Shown here piece by piece: positions 49,066 to 57,533 of a DNA stretch of 64,000 nucleotides (positions are counted from its first letter, which is position 1; the number at the start of each line of letters is the position of its first letter). The notes under the pieces were generated by a model, which did not search any database, was not told the origin of the DNA, and saw only the letters and a list, made by a program, of their open reading frames with translations. The translations under genes and the position numbers were made by a program. Source of the DNA: Mesorhizobium australicum (GTDB taxonomy: Bacteria; Pseudomonadota; Alphaproteobacteria; Rhizobiales; Rhizobiaceae); assembly GCF_900177325.1 (NCBI RefSeq), contig NZ_FXBL01000004.1, positions 3,534,001 to 3,598,000 of the forward strand. Direction: 5' to 3'.

Positions 49066-50445
49066 CTAGGGCAGCGCCTTGACCAGCGCTGCCACCATCG
49101 CCTGCGACTTGTAGCCGAGCTTCGAGGGCGTGAGCCCCAGACGCACCACAACCAGTTGCTTCGACGGGACGATTGCCATCGATTGCCCGTCATGGCCGAG
49201 CGCCCAGACCGTATCGGCCGGCAGGTCGAAGCCGGCGTCGGGATCCTGCCCGTCCGGCGTGCCGGCCGAGGGACCGTTCAGCCACATCTGGCCTTGCGTG
49301 TAGGCGTCCGGCGCGGCACTCGACGGCGCGCGCATCATGGCGGCGTAGCCTGCCGGCAGGATCGCCTCACCGTTCCACAGCCCGTCCTGCAGCAGGAACT
49401 GGCCGAAGCGGGCCCAATCGCGCGCGCTCGCATAGAGGTAGGAGGAGCCGACATAGGTGCCGCGCGCATCGGCCTCCAGCACGGCGCTGCGCATGCCGAT
49501 CGGATCGAACAGCTCGCGCCGCGGCCAGGCGAGCGCATCGGCTCCCGCCGCGTTCTGCCAGATGCGCGACAGCGTCACCGTCGTGCCACTCGAATAGGAG
49601 AACACCTTGCCGATCTCGTGCGCCAGCGGCTTGGCGGCGGCGAAGGCGGCCATGTCGGGCTCGAGATAGAGCATGCGGGTGACGTCGGTCACGTCGCCAT
49701 AATCCTCGTTGAACTCCAGCCCGCTCGACATCGACATCAGGTCGCGCACCTTGATCGCGCCACGGCCATCGGCCTTCCAGGCCTCGAACAGACCAGTGTC
49801 GTCGAGGCTCAGTTTCCCCTCACGCACCAGCGTGCCGATGATCGCGGCGGTCACAGTCTTGGTCATCGACCAGCCGAGCAGAGGCGTCGTCTCCGAGAAG
49901 CCGTCGCCGTAGCGCTCGCCGACGATGCGGCCATTCTTGACGACGACCACGGCACGCATACCAGAACCCAGCATACCCGGATCGTCGAGGATCGCCGCGA
50001 CGGCCGGATCCTGCGACGGCTCCACCGTCTCGCCTTCCGGCCACAGCGCCTGCGAGGCCTCGCCCGTCGCTGCCGGCACCAGCGCCAGTTTCGCCGCCGC
50101 CTCGTCGCCGTCCGGCACCGAGGCACAACCGGCACCTTCGCGCGCCACGGCAAGTCCGCCGCCGAACATACCGAGAAGGCTCGCATGCGCGGTCCTTGCC
50201 TCGCGGTCGACACTCATCGCGATCAGGCCGAGGATCGGATGGCCGGGCGCCTGCACGTCGACCTTCAGCACCTCGTGCTGGTCGCGGTCGGCGATGAAGA
50301 CATTGGAGCAGACAATCTTGGCGGAATAGCCCGCCGCGACCTGGATCAGCGCCGGCGGCGCGACATAGAGCCAGCCGGCGAAGACCACCACGATCACGGC
50401 GGCGAGGATCGCCAACCATTTGAGCAGCTTGCCGATCAGCCTCAT
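49066..50445 (-). CDS. Serine hydrolase, class C beta-lactamase-like
   Basis: A 459-residue protein with an N-terminal transmembrane anchor (about 8-28) and a periplasmic beta-lactamase/transpeptidase fold. Catalytic Ser193-x-x-Lys196 lies in GWSMTKT. A YSS motif (VFSYSSGTT) replaces the usual YxN, and HDG (LGHDGQS) stands for the K/H-T-G box. Long N-terminal insert (about 30-160) of unknown role. Such proteins are usually esterases or peptidases rather than antibiotic-resistance enzymes. It ends 8 bp from btaB, convergently. Confidence 0.85.
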   Translation of the reverse strand: MRLIGKLLKWLAILAAVIVVVFAGWLYVAPPALIQVAAGYSAKIVCSNVFIADRDQHEVLKVDVQAPGHPILGLIAMSVDREARTAHASLLGMFGGGLAVAREGAGCASVPDGDEAAAKLALVPAATGEASQALWPEGETVEPSQDPAVAAILDDPGMLGSGMRAVVVVKNGRIVGERYGDGFSETTPLLGWSMTKTVTAAIIGTLVREGKLSLDDTGLFEAWKADGRGAIKVRDLMSMSSGLEFNEDYGDVTDVTRMLYLEPDMAAFAAAKPLAHEIGKVFSYSSGTTVTLSRIWQNAAGADALAWPRRELFDPIGMRSAVLEADARGTYVGSSYLYASARDWARFGQFLLQDGLWNGEAILPAGYAAMMRAPSSAAPDAYTQGQMWLNGPSAGTPDGQDPDAGFDLPADTVWALGHDGQSMAIVPSKQLVVVRLGLTPSKLGYKSQAMVAALVKALP

Positions 50446-50643
50446 CTGTGTCCCCCGCCTTGGATTTGCCGAACTCTCGCCCGATCCGTCGGCGGCAAGT
50501 CTTGGGCGCGGCGCGGGGAAAAATCAATGGCGTGCGGATCGGGCCGAGCGGCCGAGTTCCTCCCGGCCAGTTTCGCACAATCCCGGTTCTCCATTGTCCC
50601 GGTCGCTGCGCCCGAGTCGCGGCCGTCCTGGTTTGGAGTGTCC

Positions 50644-51435
50644 ATGCGCCGTCTCGCGGCCCTTCTCATGATCGGAATGCTCGCTGCCTGTTCAGGCGGC
50701 GGATTGCAGGAGCTCGCGCCCGGGTCCGCGGATACGCCGGTCGTGTCCGGCCCGCGCTTCGGCGACCGCGACCCGCATGACTGGCAGGCGCGCAAGCCAT
50801 GGGACTATGCGGTTCACGGCACGGACGTGTCCAAATACCAGAACAAGGTCGACTGGCATTCGGCGAGGGGAAAAGGCATCTCCTTCGCCTTCATCAAGGC
50901 GACGGAAGGCGGCGACCGCGTCGACGACAAGTTCCAGGAGCACTGGGGGAATGCGCGCGCGGCCGGCGTACCGCGCGGTGCCTATCACTTCTTCTATTTC
51001 TGTCGCCCGGCCTCCGAACAGGCGGAGTGGTTCATCCGCAACGTGCCGAAGGAGCGCGGCGCGCTGCCGCCCGTGCTCGACATGGAGTGGAACCACCTCT
51101 CACCCACCTGCCGGCTCCGCCCACCACCGGAGACCGTGCGCGCGGAGATGCGCGTCTTCCTCGACATGGTGCAGAAGCACTACGGCAAGCGGCCGATCAT
51201 CTATACCGACCCCGCCTTCTTCGACCGCAACGGCCTCTCCGCCTTCCGTGGCTATCCGTTCTGGCTGCGCTCCACCGCCGGCCATCCGACGGAAAAATAC
51301 GGCGACCATCCCTTCGTCTTCTGGCAGTATACCGGCACGGGCACCGTGCCCGGTATCCCGGGAGACGCCGACATCAACGTCTTCAACGGCTCGGCCTCCT
51401 CCTGGCGCAAATGGCTCCAGGAGAATGCGCATTGA
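50644..51435 (+). CDS. GH25 family lysozyme-like lipoprotein
   Basis: A 263-residue muramidase homologue. Lipobox MLAAC (Cys16) suggests lipoprotein export. From residue about 57 comes the GH25 barrel: HGTDVSKYQNKVDW, ISFAFIKATEGGDR, GAYHFFYFC, then PVLDMEW, whose Asp and Glu are catalytic, and YTDPAFFDRNGL. The end FVFWQYTGTGTVPGI closes the barrel. It likely cuts MurNAc-GlcNAc bonds in the periplasm. It is first of four genes on this strand; the next starts 71 bp on. Confidence 0.9.
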   Translation: MRRLAALLMIGMLAACSGGGLQELAPGSADTPVVSGPRFGDRDPHDWQARKPWDYAVHGTDVSKYQNKVDWHSARGKGISFAFIKATEGGDRVDDKFQEHWGNARAAGVPRGAYHFFYFCRPASEQAEWFIRNVPKERGALPPVLDMEWNHLSPTCRLRPPPETVRAEMRVFLDMVQKHYGKRPIIYTDPAFFDRNGLSAFRGYPFWLRSTAGHPTEKYGDHPFVFWQYTGTGTVPGIPGDADINVFNGSASSWRKWLQENAH

Positions 51436-51506
51436 TTGGCGGCCGTGCCGCATTTATGCCCGGACCGCATGCTGTCACGCACGCAGTGACCCGGAGACCA
51501 CCAACG

Positions 51507-52679
51507 ATGAAACACGCCCTCGCTGCTGCCGCCGCCCTGACGATTCTTGCTGGCCCTGCCTTCGCCCAGACCTGTGGCGGCGACTTCAACGCCTGGCTGG
51601 ACGGAATGCGTGCGGAAGCGCAAACGGCGGGCGTCGGCGAGCGTGGGCTCGAGGCGCTTGCCGGGGTGCAGATGGACACGAGGGTATTGTCGCGCGATCG
51701 CGCGCAGGGGGTGTTCGCGCAGAACTTCATCGAGTTCTCCAGTCGCATGGTTTCGGGCTACCGCCTCAAGCAGGGCGCCGCGAACCTGAAGAAATATGCG
51801 GACGTCTTCGCCCGCGCCGAGGCTGAACACGGCGTGCCCGGCCCGGTCATCGCCGCCTTCTGGGCGCTGGAAACGGATTTCGGCGCCGTGCAGGGCGATT
51901 TCCACACGCTGAGCGCGCTCGCGACGCTCGCGCATGACTGCCGCAGGCCGGAGCTCTTCCGGCCGCAGGTCGTGCCGCTGCTGACCCTGATCGACCGTGG
52001 CGTGCTGCCCGCCGACGTGCAGGGCGCCTGGGCCGGCGAGCTCGGCCAGACGCAGATCCTGCCCTCCGACTATCTGGAGAAGGGCCGCGACGGCGACGGC
52101 GACGGGTTGGTCGACCTGCGCAACGATCCGGCCGACGTGATCATGACCACGGCCAACTTCCTCAAGTCGATGGGCTGGCGCGCCGGCGAGCCGTGGATGC
52201 AGGAGGTACGTGTTCCCGCCGAGATGGACTGGGCCGACTCCGGCCGTGAGAACCAGCATCCTCGTTCGCATTGGGCCGCTGCCGGCGTGACAGCTCGCGA
52301 CGGCTCGCCGCTGCCGTCCGACGGCCAGCCGTCGAGCCTCGTCCTGCCGATGGGGCGCAAGGGCCCGGCGTTCCTGATCTATCCGAACTTCGACGTCTAT
52401 CTCGAATGGAACCAGTCCTTCGTTTACACGCTGACGGCCGGCCACCTCGCCGCCCGCTTCGCCGGCGAACCCGCCTATGACAAGCGCAATCCGGACCGGG
52501 CGCTGACCATCGAGGAGATGAAGCAACTGCAGGAGAAGCTCGCCGCGCGCGGCCACGATGTCGGCAAGATCGACGGCGTGCTGGGCACCGGCACGCGCAC
52601 GGCGCTGCAGAAGGTCCAGGCCGAGCTCGGCCTGCCCGCCGACGGCTGGCCGACGCAACAGCTCCTCGTCCTGCTCTGA
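51507..52679 (+). CDS. Lytic murein transglycosylase, MltB type, with peptidoglycan-binding domain
   Basis: A 390-residue periplasmic enzyme with a signal peptide (1-20). The MltB-like SLT_2 domain has catalytic Glu122 (AAFWALETDFG), then ELGQTQILPSDYLEKG and the calcium-like loop DGDGDGLVDLRNDP. From about 320 a PG_binding_1 domain follows (LQEKLAARGHDVGKIDGVLGTG). It lies 71 bp after the GH25 gene and 10 bp before lrgA, so it is probably in the same operon. Confidence 0.92.
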   Translation: MKHALAAAAALTILAGPAFAQTCGGDFNAWLDGMRAEAQTAGVGERGLEALAGVQMDTRVLSRDRAQGVFAQNFIEFSSRMVSGYRLKQGAANLKKYADVFARAEAEHGVPGPVIAAFWALETDFGAVQGDFHTLSALATLAHDCRRPELFRPQVVPLLTLIDRGVLPADVQGAWAGELGQTQILPSDYLEKGRDGDGDGLVDLRNDPADVIMTTANFLKSMGWRAGEPWMQEVRVPAEMDWADSGRENQHPRSHWAAAGVTARDGSPLPSDGQPSSLVLPMGRKGPAFLIYPNFDVYLEWNQSFVYTLTAGHLAARFAGEPAYDKRNPDRALTIEEMKQLQEKLAARGHDVGKIDGVLGTGTRTALQKVQAELGLPADGWPTQQLLVLL

Positions 52680-52689
52680 AAACGGCGCG

Positions 52690-53106
52690 ATGACCGGCGG
52701 CGGCGATCCCTCCCTTCCTCCCGCCGCGCCGCTCAACCTTCCCCGCGCGATCCTCACGCTGCTTTTGTGTCAGCTTGCCGGCGAGACCATCGTTCTCGCC
52801 GCCCGCTCGATCTATCCCGCGATCGCCTTCCCAGGCCCGGTCGTCGGCATGGCGCTGATGTTCGTCCTGCTCGTCTGGCGCAAGGGACCGGACGACGGGC
52901 TCGACGCGGCGTCGGGTGCAATCCTGCGCAACCTGTCACTGCTTTTCGTGCCGGCAGCGGTCGGCATCGTGCAATACGGCCCGGTGCTGCGCGACTTCGG
53001 CCTCACGCTCGCCGTCGCCCTCATCGTGTCGACCGTTTTGACGCTGCTGGTCACGGTCGGCGTCTTCCTGCTCGTCGCCCGGATGCAGGGGAAGGACGGC
53101 GAATGA
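52690..53106 (+). CDS. lrgA: CidA/LrgA family holin-like protein
   Basis: A 138-residue four-helix membrane protein. LLLCQLAGETIVLAARSIYP, then FPGPVVGMALMFVLLVWRKGP and RNLSLLFVPAAVGIVQYGP are the standard CidA/LrgA blocks. In Staphylococcus these act as holin or antiholin-like partners controlling murein hydrolase activity; in proteobacteria roles in organic-acid transport are also discussed. ATG 52690 lies 10 bp after mltB. The stop overlaps lrgB by 4 bp. Confidence 0.9.
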   Translation: MTGGGDPSLPPAAPLNLPRAILTLLLCQLAGETIVLAARSIYPAIAFPGPVVGMALMFVLLVWRKGPDDGLDAASGAILRNLSLLFVPAAVGIVQYGPVLRDFGLTLAVALIVSTVLTLLVTVGVFLLVARMQGKDGE

Positions 53107-53822
53107 CGCCCGACATCGTCTCGATCTGGGTCTATCTCTCCGCCTCGCCGCTGACCTGGCTGACGGCGACGCTCGCCGCTTACGTGGCGGCCGACTGGAT
53201 CGCGGTCCGTCTCGGCAGGCGTCCGATCGCCAATCCGGTCGTGATAGCGGCGGCGATCCTCGCTGTGCTGCTGATCGCCACCGGCACCGACTACGCCGCC
53301 TACTTCGAGGGCGCGCAGTTCGTGCATTTCCTGCTCGGACCCGCGACGGTGGCCCTCGCGATCCCACTCTGGCGCAACCTCGCCATGGTCCGACGCGCCC
53401 TTCTGCCGATGGCCGCGGCACTTCTCGCCGGGTCGGGGACGGCGGCCGCGAGCGCGGTCGCCATCGCCTGGGCGTTCGGCGCACCGACCGACGTGCTCGC
53501 CTCGCTTGCGCCCAAGTCGACCACCGCGCCGATCGCAATGGAACTGTCGAAAAGCCTGGGCGGCATTCCCGCGCTGACCGCCGTGCTCGTGGTGATGACC
53601 GGCATCATCGGCGCCGTCGTCGTGACACCGCTGATGAACGCGCTGAAGATCACGAACTACGCCGCGCGCGGCTTCGCCGTCGGCGTCGCCTCGCACGGCA
53701 TCGGCACGGCGCGCGCTTTCCAGGTTTCGGAGATCGCCGGCACCTTCGCCGGCATCGCCATGGGGCTCAACGGCGCGCTGACCAGCCTCCTGGTGCTGAT
53801 CTGGCTGGCGCTGCTCGGCTGA
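53103..53822 (+). CDS. lrgB: LrgB family membrane protein
   Basis: A 239-residue polytopic membrane protein. Characteristic LrgB blocks are FLLGPATVALAIPLWRN, APKSTTAPIAMELSKSLGG and ARGFAVGVASHGIGTARAF. It works with LrgA, to which it is translationally coupled (ATGA). It is last of the GH25-mltB-lrgA-lrgB unit and ends 3 bp from a convergent gene. Confidence 0.92.
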   Translation: MTPDIVSIWVYLSASPLTWLTATLAAYVAADWIAVRLGRRPIANPVVIAAAILAVLLIATGTDYAAYFEGAQFVHFLLGPATVALAIPLWRNLAMVRRALLPMAAALLAGSGTAAASAVAIAWAFGAPTDVLASLAPKSTTAPIAMELSKSLGGIPALTAVLVVMTGIIGAVVVTPLMNALKITNYAARGFAVGVASHGIGTARAFQVSEIAGTFAGIAMGLNGALTSLLVLIWLALLG

Positions 53823-53825
53823 GCC

Positions 53826-54122
53826 TCAGTCGGCGTCGCACTCCCATTCCATGGCCGAGACGAAGACGCTTTCGGTGACGACGTCGCCGCTCGGATCGAC
53901 GAGATCGCCGATCAGGTAATAGTCTCCGTCCTCGCCTTCCTCCTCGCCGAGAAGATCGAGCGACCAGGAGAGGCCGATCCGGCTGCCGTCGCTCCAGTCC
54001 GGATGGATGTCGTCATAGTCCACCGAGGCGAGGATTCGGGCTTCGGTGGACACCGGCGCGCAAGTGGCGGCGAGCGCGGGCGACGCGGCGAAGGCGAGCA
54101 GAACGGCAAGGGCCAGGCGCAT
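53826..54122 (-). CDS. Small secreted acidic hypothetical protein
   Basis: A 98-residue protein with a clear signal peptide (MRLALAVLLAFAASPALAAT). The mature chain is short and acidic (DYDDIHPDWSDGSRIG, GEEEGEDGDYYLIG) with two cysteines, one near the N-terminus and one at the end (MEWECDAD), probably bridged. I recognise no family. It follows the DUF6969-like gene on the same strand after 83 bp, so it may be loosely linked to the sulfur unit. Confidence 0.68.
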   Translation of the reverse strand: MRLALAVLLAFAASPALAATCAPVSTEARILASVDYDDIHPDWSDGSRIGLSWSLDLLGEEEGEDGDYYLIGDLVDPSGDVVTESVFVSAMEWECDAD

Positions 54123-54205
54123 GGGCACTCCAGGGATTCGCGGCCGCGCTTCGGCGACCAGAGAGGCGGGTGCAGGATAGATCGCCGTGCGGCGGGATTG
54201 AGGCG

Positions 54206-54799
54206 TCAGGCCGCAGCAGGCTGAAGGACGAACTCCGACGTCACTTCCAGCGCCCGATCCTGGCGTGCAGGCGTGTCGTCCTGGGGCCGATGGCCCGAGA
54301 TCGTCGCATCCCGAGCACGGATCAGGCCCGCGATCCGTTCCTCGTGCGCGACGAACATCGCGGTCAGCCAGCGATTGACGAGATAGGACGGCCTCGGCAT
54401 CTGAACGTCGAAGCGCGGCAGCAGCGCGATCGTAGGCTCCGCGTCCAGCCAATCGTCGCCGACCACCCACTGATTGACGGTGAAGATCCGCAACGGCCTT
54501 CCGTAGGCATCTACGCCGATCGCCGCGAGATGATGGATCGGGCCGCCCACTCCATCTGGGCGCACAAAACAATGGAAATGTCCGTGCTCGGCGGCGCCCT
54601 CCTCGGCGGGATGGCAATGGTAGAACCACTGCGACCCGGTCGCGGGGTCGAACACGTCGCCCGGCGGGTAGTGCTCCCACGCCGTGATGCCGTCGACCTC
54701 GCGGAAGGTTTCCGACAGGATGTTCAGGCCCGCCTTGGCCAGCACGCCCTCGCAGAAGGCGATCTCGGCGAGCGCCCGGTCCCGCACTTCCGCGCTCAT
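54206..54799 (-). CDS. DUF6969-like protein with His/Cys-rich core
   Basis: A 197-residue soluble protein. ITAWEHYPPGDVFDPATGSQWFYHCHP is followed by a cluster EHGHFHCFVR, so that five His and two Cys fall in about 25 residues. This looks like a metal-binding centre. I associate the pattern with the DUF6969 family, from memory. It ends in a flexible tail. ATG 54799 overlaps the stop of the Cys/Pro-rich gene upstream (ATGA), showing coupled expression with the YeeE transporter. Function unknown. Confidence 0.66.
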   Translation of the reverse strand: MSAEVRDRALAEIAFCEGVLAKAGLNILSETFREVDGITAWEHYPPGDVFDPATGSQWFYHCHPAEEGAAEHGHFHCFVRPDGVGGPIHHLAAIGVDAYGRPLRIFTVNQWVVGDDWLDAEPTIALLPRFDVQMPRPSYLVNRWLTAMFVAHEERIAGLIRARDATISGHRPQDDTPARQDRALEVTSEFVLQPAAA

Positions 54800-55140
54800 C
54801 CGGATGTCCCCGGTGGCTGGACGCCCGGCGGCGGCGGTGGCGGCAGTTTCTTCGCCGGCGGCGGAGGCGGAGCGAGCTTCTTGGCCGGTGGCGGCGGCGG
54901 TGCGAGCTTTGCCGGCTGGGCGGCGGAACATGGCGCGCCCGCCGCACAGGGCGCAGCCGCAGGGGCTGCAGCCGGTGCGGCGGCGGCGCACGGCGCGCCA
55001 GCAGCGCAGGGAGCCGCGCCCGAACTCGCGGCAGCGGGTGCTGCCGCGCGCTGGACCGGATGGTTGTAATGGTCGACGGCGACCGCCGCGGTCGCCACTG
55101 CAAGCGCCGCGCCGAACAGGATCGTGTTGCGCCCGCTCAT
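54796..55140 (-). CDS. Membrane-anchored Cys/Ala/Pro-rich repeat protein
   Basis: A 114-residue protein with a signal anchor (about 5-22). The low-complexity part has two exact copies of APCAAGAPC at residues 43-51 and 63-71, placing cysteines at 45, 51, 65 and 71. It is followed by two LAPPPPPAKK repeats and a third PPPPPP run. Paired cysteines on a Pro-rich stalk, translationally coupled on both sides to a YeeE sulfur transporter and the DUF6969-like gene, suggest a periplasmic thiol carrier or scaffold. That role is inference only. No family recognised. Confidence 0.7.
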   Translation of the reverse strand: MSGRNTILFGAALAVATAAVAVDHYNHPVQRAAAPAAASSGAAPCAAGAPCAAAAPAAAPAAAPCAAGAPCSAAQPAKLAPPPPPAKKLAPPPPPAKKLPPPPPPGVQPPGTSG

Positions 55141-56348
55141 TTGCGGAACCCGTCGAGACCGAAAGCGGGGCGGAGCCAGACGCCGACCAGCGATCCGCCG
55201 AAAGCGGCCGCGAACCACACCCAGCCGTGCACGCTGCCCGAGGCGATGCCGCTGAACAGCGCGCCGATGTTGCAGCCGAAGGACAGCCGCGCCCCATAGC
55301 CCATCAGCAAGCCGCCGATGACCGCCGCCATCAGCGAGCCGATGGGCAATTTGGCCTTCGGCGCGAAGCTGCCGGCAAGGCTTGCGGCAAGCGCAGCGCC
55401 AAGGATGATGCCGAAATCCATCACCGAGGTGACGTCTTCCAGCACGCTGGAATTCAACGCCTTCTGCGGACCCGGCCAGTTCCAGAACGCCCAAGTCTCG
55501 ACCGGTACGCCGATGCCCTGCGAGATCTTGGCGCCCCAAAGGCCGAAGCCGAACGTCACCGACCAGGGATGGCCGGCAAGCAGCAGCGTCACGATATTGA
55601 GGATCGCCAGCACGAGACCGGCGCCGACCAGCGGCCACGGACCGTGGACAAGCCACATCCAGCCCGGCCGCTTCGGCGCCGGCTCGCTTTCGATGTCGCC
55701 ATGCACGCGCCGCTCGACCAGCGCCGAGACCAGCGCGACGAGGCCGAGCCCGACCAGCGTCATCAGCACCGCCGTCGCGACGCCGAAGGTCTGGCCGAGG
55801 CTGATCGCTGGCCAGGACGGCAGTTCGAGCCACCACGGCAGGTGCGCGGTGCCGATTACAGCGCCGACGACGAAGAAGGCGAGCGTGACCAGCATCCGAG
55901 CCGACCCGCCGCCGACCGTGAACAGCGTGCCCGAACCGCAGCCGCCGCCGAGTTGCATGCCGAGGCCGAAGATGGCCGCTCCCACCAATACCGAGACGCC
56001 GACCGGCGCCAGTGCTCCCACAAGCGGCTGACCGCCGAGGTTTCCGGCCGACAGGAGCGGGATCATCGCCACCGCAGCCACCGCGATCATCAGCATCTGC
56101 GCACGGATCGCCCTGCCCCGGCCCTCGACGACAAAACGGCGCCAGCCGCCGGTGAAGCCGAACGAGCCGTGATAGAGCGCCATGCCCAGGCCGCCGCCGA
56201 CGAGAAACAGCGCCGCCTGGCGCAGGTCGACCAGCCAGACTATGGCAAGGAAGCCGATGACGAAGGCCGCCCCCGCCACTTTGGCCGGCGCGCCGTCGAT
56301 GGTGACGGGCGGAAGATACTTGGGCGGCGCGGCCGCGATATCGGTCAT
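55137..56348 (-). CDS. YeeE/YedE family thiosulfate-type transporter
   Basis: A 403-residue membrane protein with about ten helices and the internal symmetry of TsuA/YeeE. The conserved cysteines that pass sulfur substrates are Cys137 (LGGGCGSGTLF) and Cys359 (LSFGCNIGALFSG). Members import thiosulfate or related sulfur species. A rhodanese gene lies 86 bp upstream on the same strand, supporting a sulfur role. It overlaps the Cys/Pro-rich gene by 4 bp. Confidence 0.88.
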   Translation of the reverse strand: MTDIAAAPPKYLPPVTIDGAPAKVAGAAFVIGFLAIVWLVDLRQAALFLVGGGLGMALYHGSFGFTGGWRRFVVEGRGRAIRAQMLMIAVAAVAMIPLLSAGNLGGQPLVGALAPVGVSVLVGAAIFGLGMQLGGGCGSGTLFTVGGGSARMLVTLAFFVVGAVIGTAHLPWWLELPSWPAISLGQTFGVATAVLMTLVGLGLVALVSALVERRVHGDIESEPAPKRPGWMWLVHGPWPLVGAGLVLAILNIVTLLLAGHPWSVTFGFGLWGAKISQGIGVPVETWAFWNWPGPQKALNSSVLEDVTSVMDFGIILGAALAASLAGSFAPKAKLPIGSLMAAVIGGLLMGYGARLSFGCNIGALFSGIASGSVHGWVWFAAAFGGSLVGVWLRPAFGLDGFRK

Positions 56349-56434
56349 GCGAAACAGTCCAGTTCAAACAAGAATGCCCGGATCGCTCCGGACATCCTTT
56401 CCTTATCGTCGGGAATGAAGTGCGGGCAAGTCGC

Positions 56435-57355
56435 TCAGGAGCCGGTCTTGTCCTCGAGCGGACGCGCCGGGTCCGAGGCCCACTCGGCCATGGAGCCGTC
56501 ATACATGCGGGTGTTCTTGTTGCCGAGGATTTCGCTCAGGCCGAACCAGGCGACCGAGGCCCAGTGGCCGGTGTTGCAGAACACGATGTTCTCCTGGTCC
56601 TTGGCGAGGCCAACCGCCTCCGACAGCGCCTTTATCGTCTCGGGCGTCGCATATTCCGCGTTCTCGGCGCTGTAGAAGTCGCTGTGCTTGATGTTCACGG
56701 CGCCCGGCAGCGTGCCTTCCGCGCGCACGATCGGGCTCTTCGACTTGCCCTCGTACTGCTCGGTCGGGCGGCCGTCGATCAGCTTGGTGCCGGCCTTGAG
56801 CGCGGCCTCCACATCGGCGGTGGTGGCGCGGATCTTGTCGTTCAGCGACACGGTGAAGGTGGCAGCCTCGGGCTTCGCGGCTTCCGCCACGCGCTCGCCG
56901 CCGGCCGCATCATAGTGGCGCCAGCCGCCGTCGAGGATCGAGACCTCGTCATGGCCGAGATATTTGAACGTCCAGTAGACGCGCGTCGCGCCGCCGAACT
57001 CGGTCGAATCCGTGCCCCACGGCACGATCACCACATGGTCGTCATTGTCGATGCCGAGATCGCCGATCAGCTTGGCGAGGTTCTCGATCGGCGGCAGCAT
57101 GCCGGGAATACCCTGCACCTCGGTGCGCCAGCCGGCCGTGGCGTAGGGAGCGACGACCGCGTTGGCCAGATACGGCTTGTCGCCGAGGTCCGTCTCCGCG
57201 ATCTTGTCGCGGATGTCGATGATGACGACGTTGTCCTTGCCGGAATGTTCCTTGACCCAGGCGGCATCGACGAGAGGCGTGATCGCCTCCTGGGCAATGG
57301 CGGGCGCGGCGGCGCCCAGTAGGGCGAGTGCAACGGTGGCGGATACGAGGCGCAT
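56435..57355 (-). CDS. Periplasmic sulfurtransferase with two rhodanese domains
   Basis: A 306-residue protein with a signal peptide (1-21, ...PAIAQE) and tandem rhodanese folds. The first (about 25-155) is inactive, lacking cysteine in its loop (VPWGTDSTEF). The second (about 170-300) holds the catalytic Cys260 in FCNTGHWAS, an uncommon loop compared with the C-G-x-G-x of thiosulfate or 3-mercaptopyruvate sulfurtransferases. Export and context with YeeE suggest handling of thiosulfate-derived sulfane sulfur outside the cytoplasm. Confidence 0.88.
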   Translation of the reverse strand: MRLVSATVALALLGAAAPAIAQEAITPLVDAAWVKEHSGKDNVVIIDIRDKIAETDLGDKPYLANAVVAPYATAGWRTEVQGIPGMLPPIENLAKLIGDLGIDNDDHVVIVPWGTDSTEFGGATRVYWTFKYLGHDEVSILDGGWRHYDAAGGERVAEAAKPEAATFTVSLNDKIRATTADVEAALKAGTKLIDGRPTEQYEGKSKSPIVRAEGTLPGAVNIKHSDFYSAENAEYATPETIKALSEAVGLAKDQENIVFCNTGHWASVAWFGLSEILGNKNTRMYDGSMAEWASDPARPLEDKTGS

Positions 57356-57483
57356 GACGGGACTCCCAATGGAATGCGATCGGGTTCTATCACGTGCGGA
57401 CACCACCCTCACGGCACGGGCAACCGCGCACTACAATGTGTCGAGAAAAATGTTTCCGATGGGAGCCGGCGGATAGATTTTCA

Positions 57484-57515
57484 TTCCGAAAGAACGGAAC
57501 TAGTCCGGCCCGGAC
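57484..57515. repeat. Two adjacent short palindromes downstream of the decarboxylase gene
   Basis: TTCCG-6 nt-CGGAA (57484-57499) and GTCCGG-C-CCGGAC (57503-57515) lie 19 bp after the decarboxylase stop on the minus strand. They could act as a transcript end or protect mRNA. No clear T-run follows, so the terminator role is uncertain. Confidence 0.4.
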
Positions 57516-57533
57516 AGCCGTTTTGTCCTGTCG

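Noticed and set aside
54170..55069. Gly-rich plus-strand frame with GGGGG repeats
   Set aside because: It is the complement of the Pro-run repeats in the minus-strand Cys/Pro-rich gene and overlaps a recognised DUF6969-like gene.
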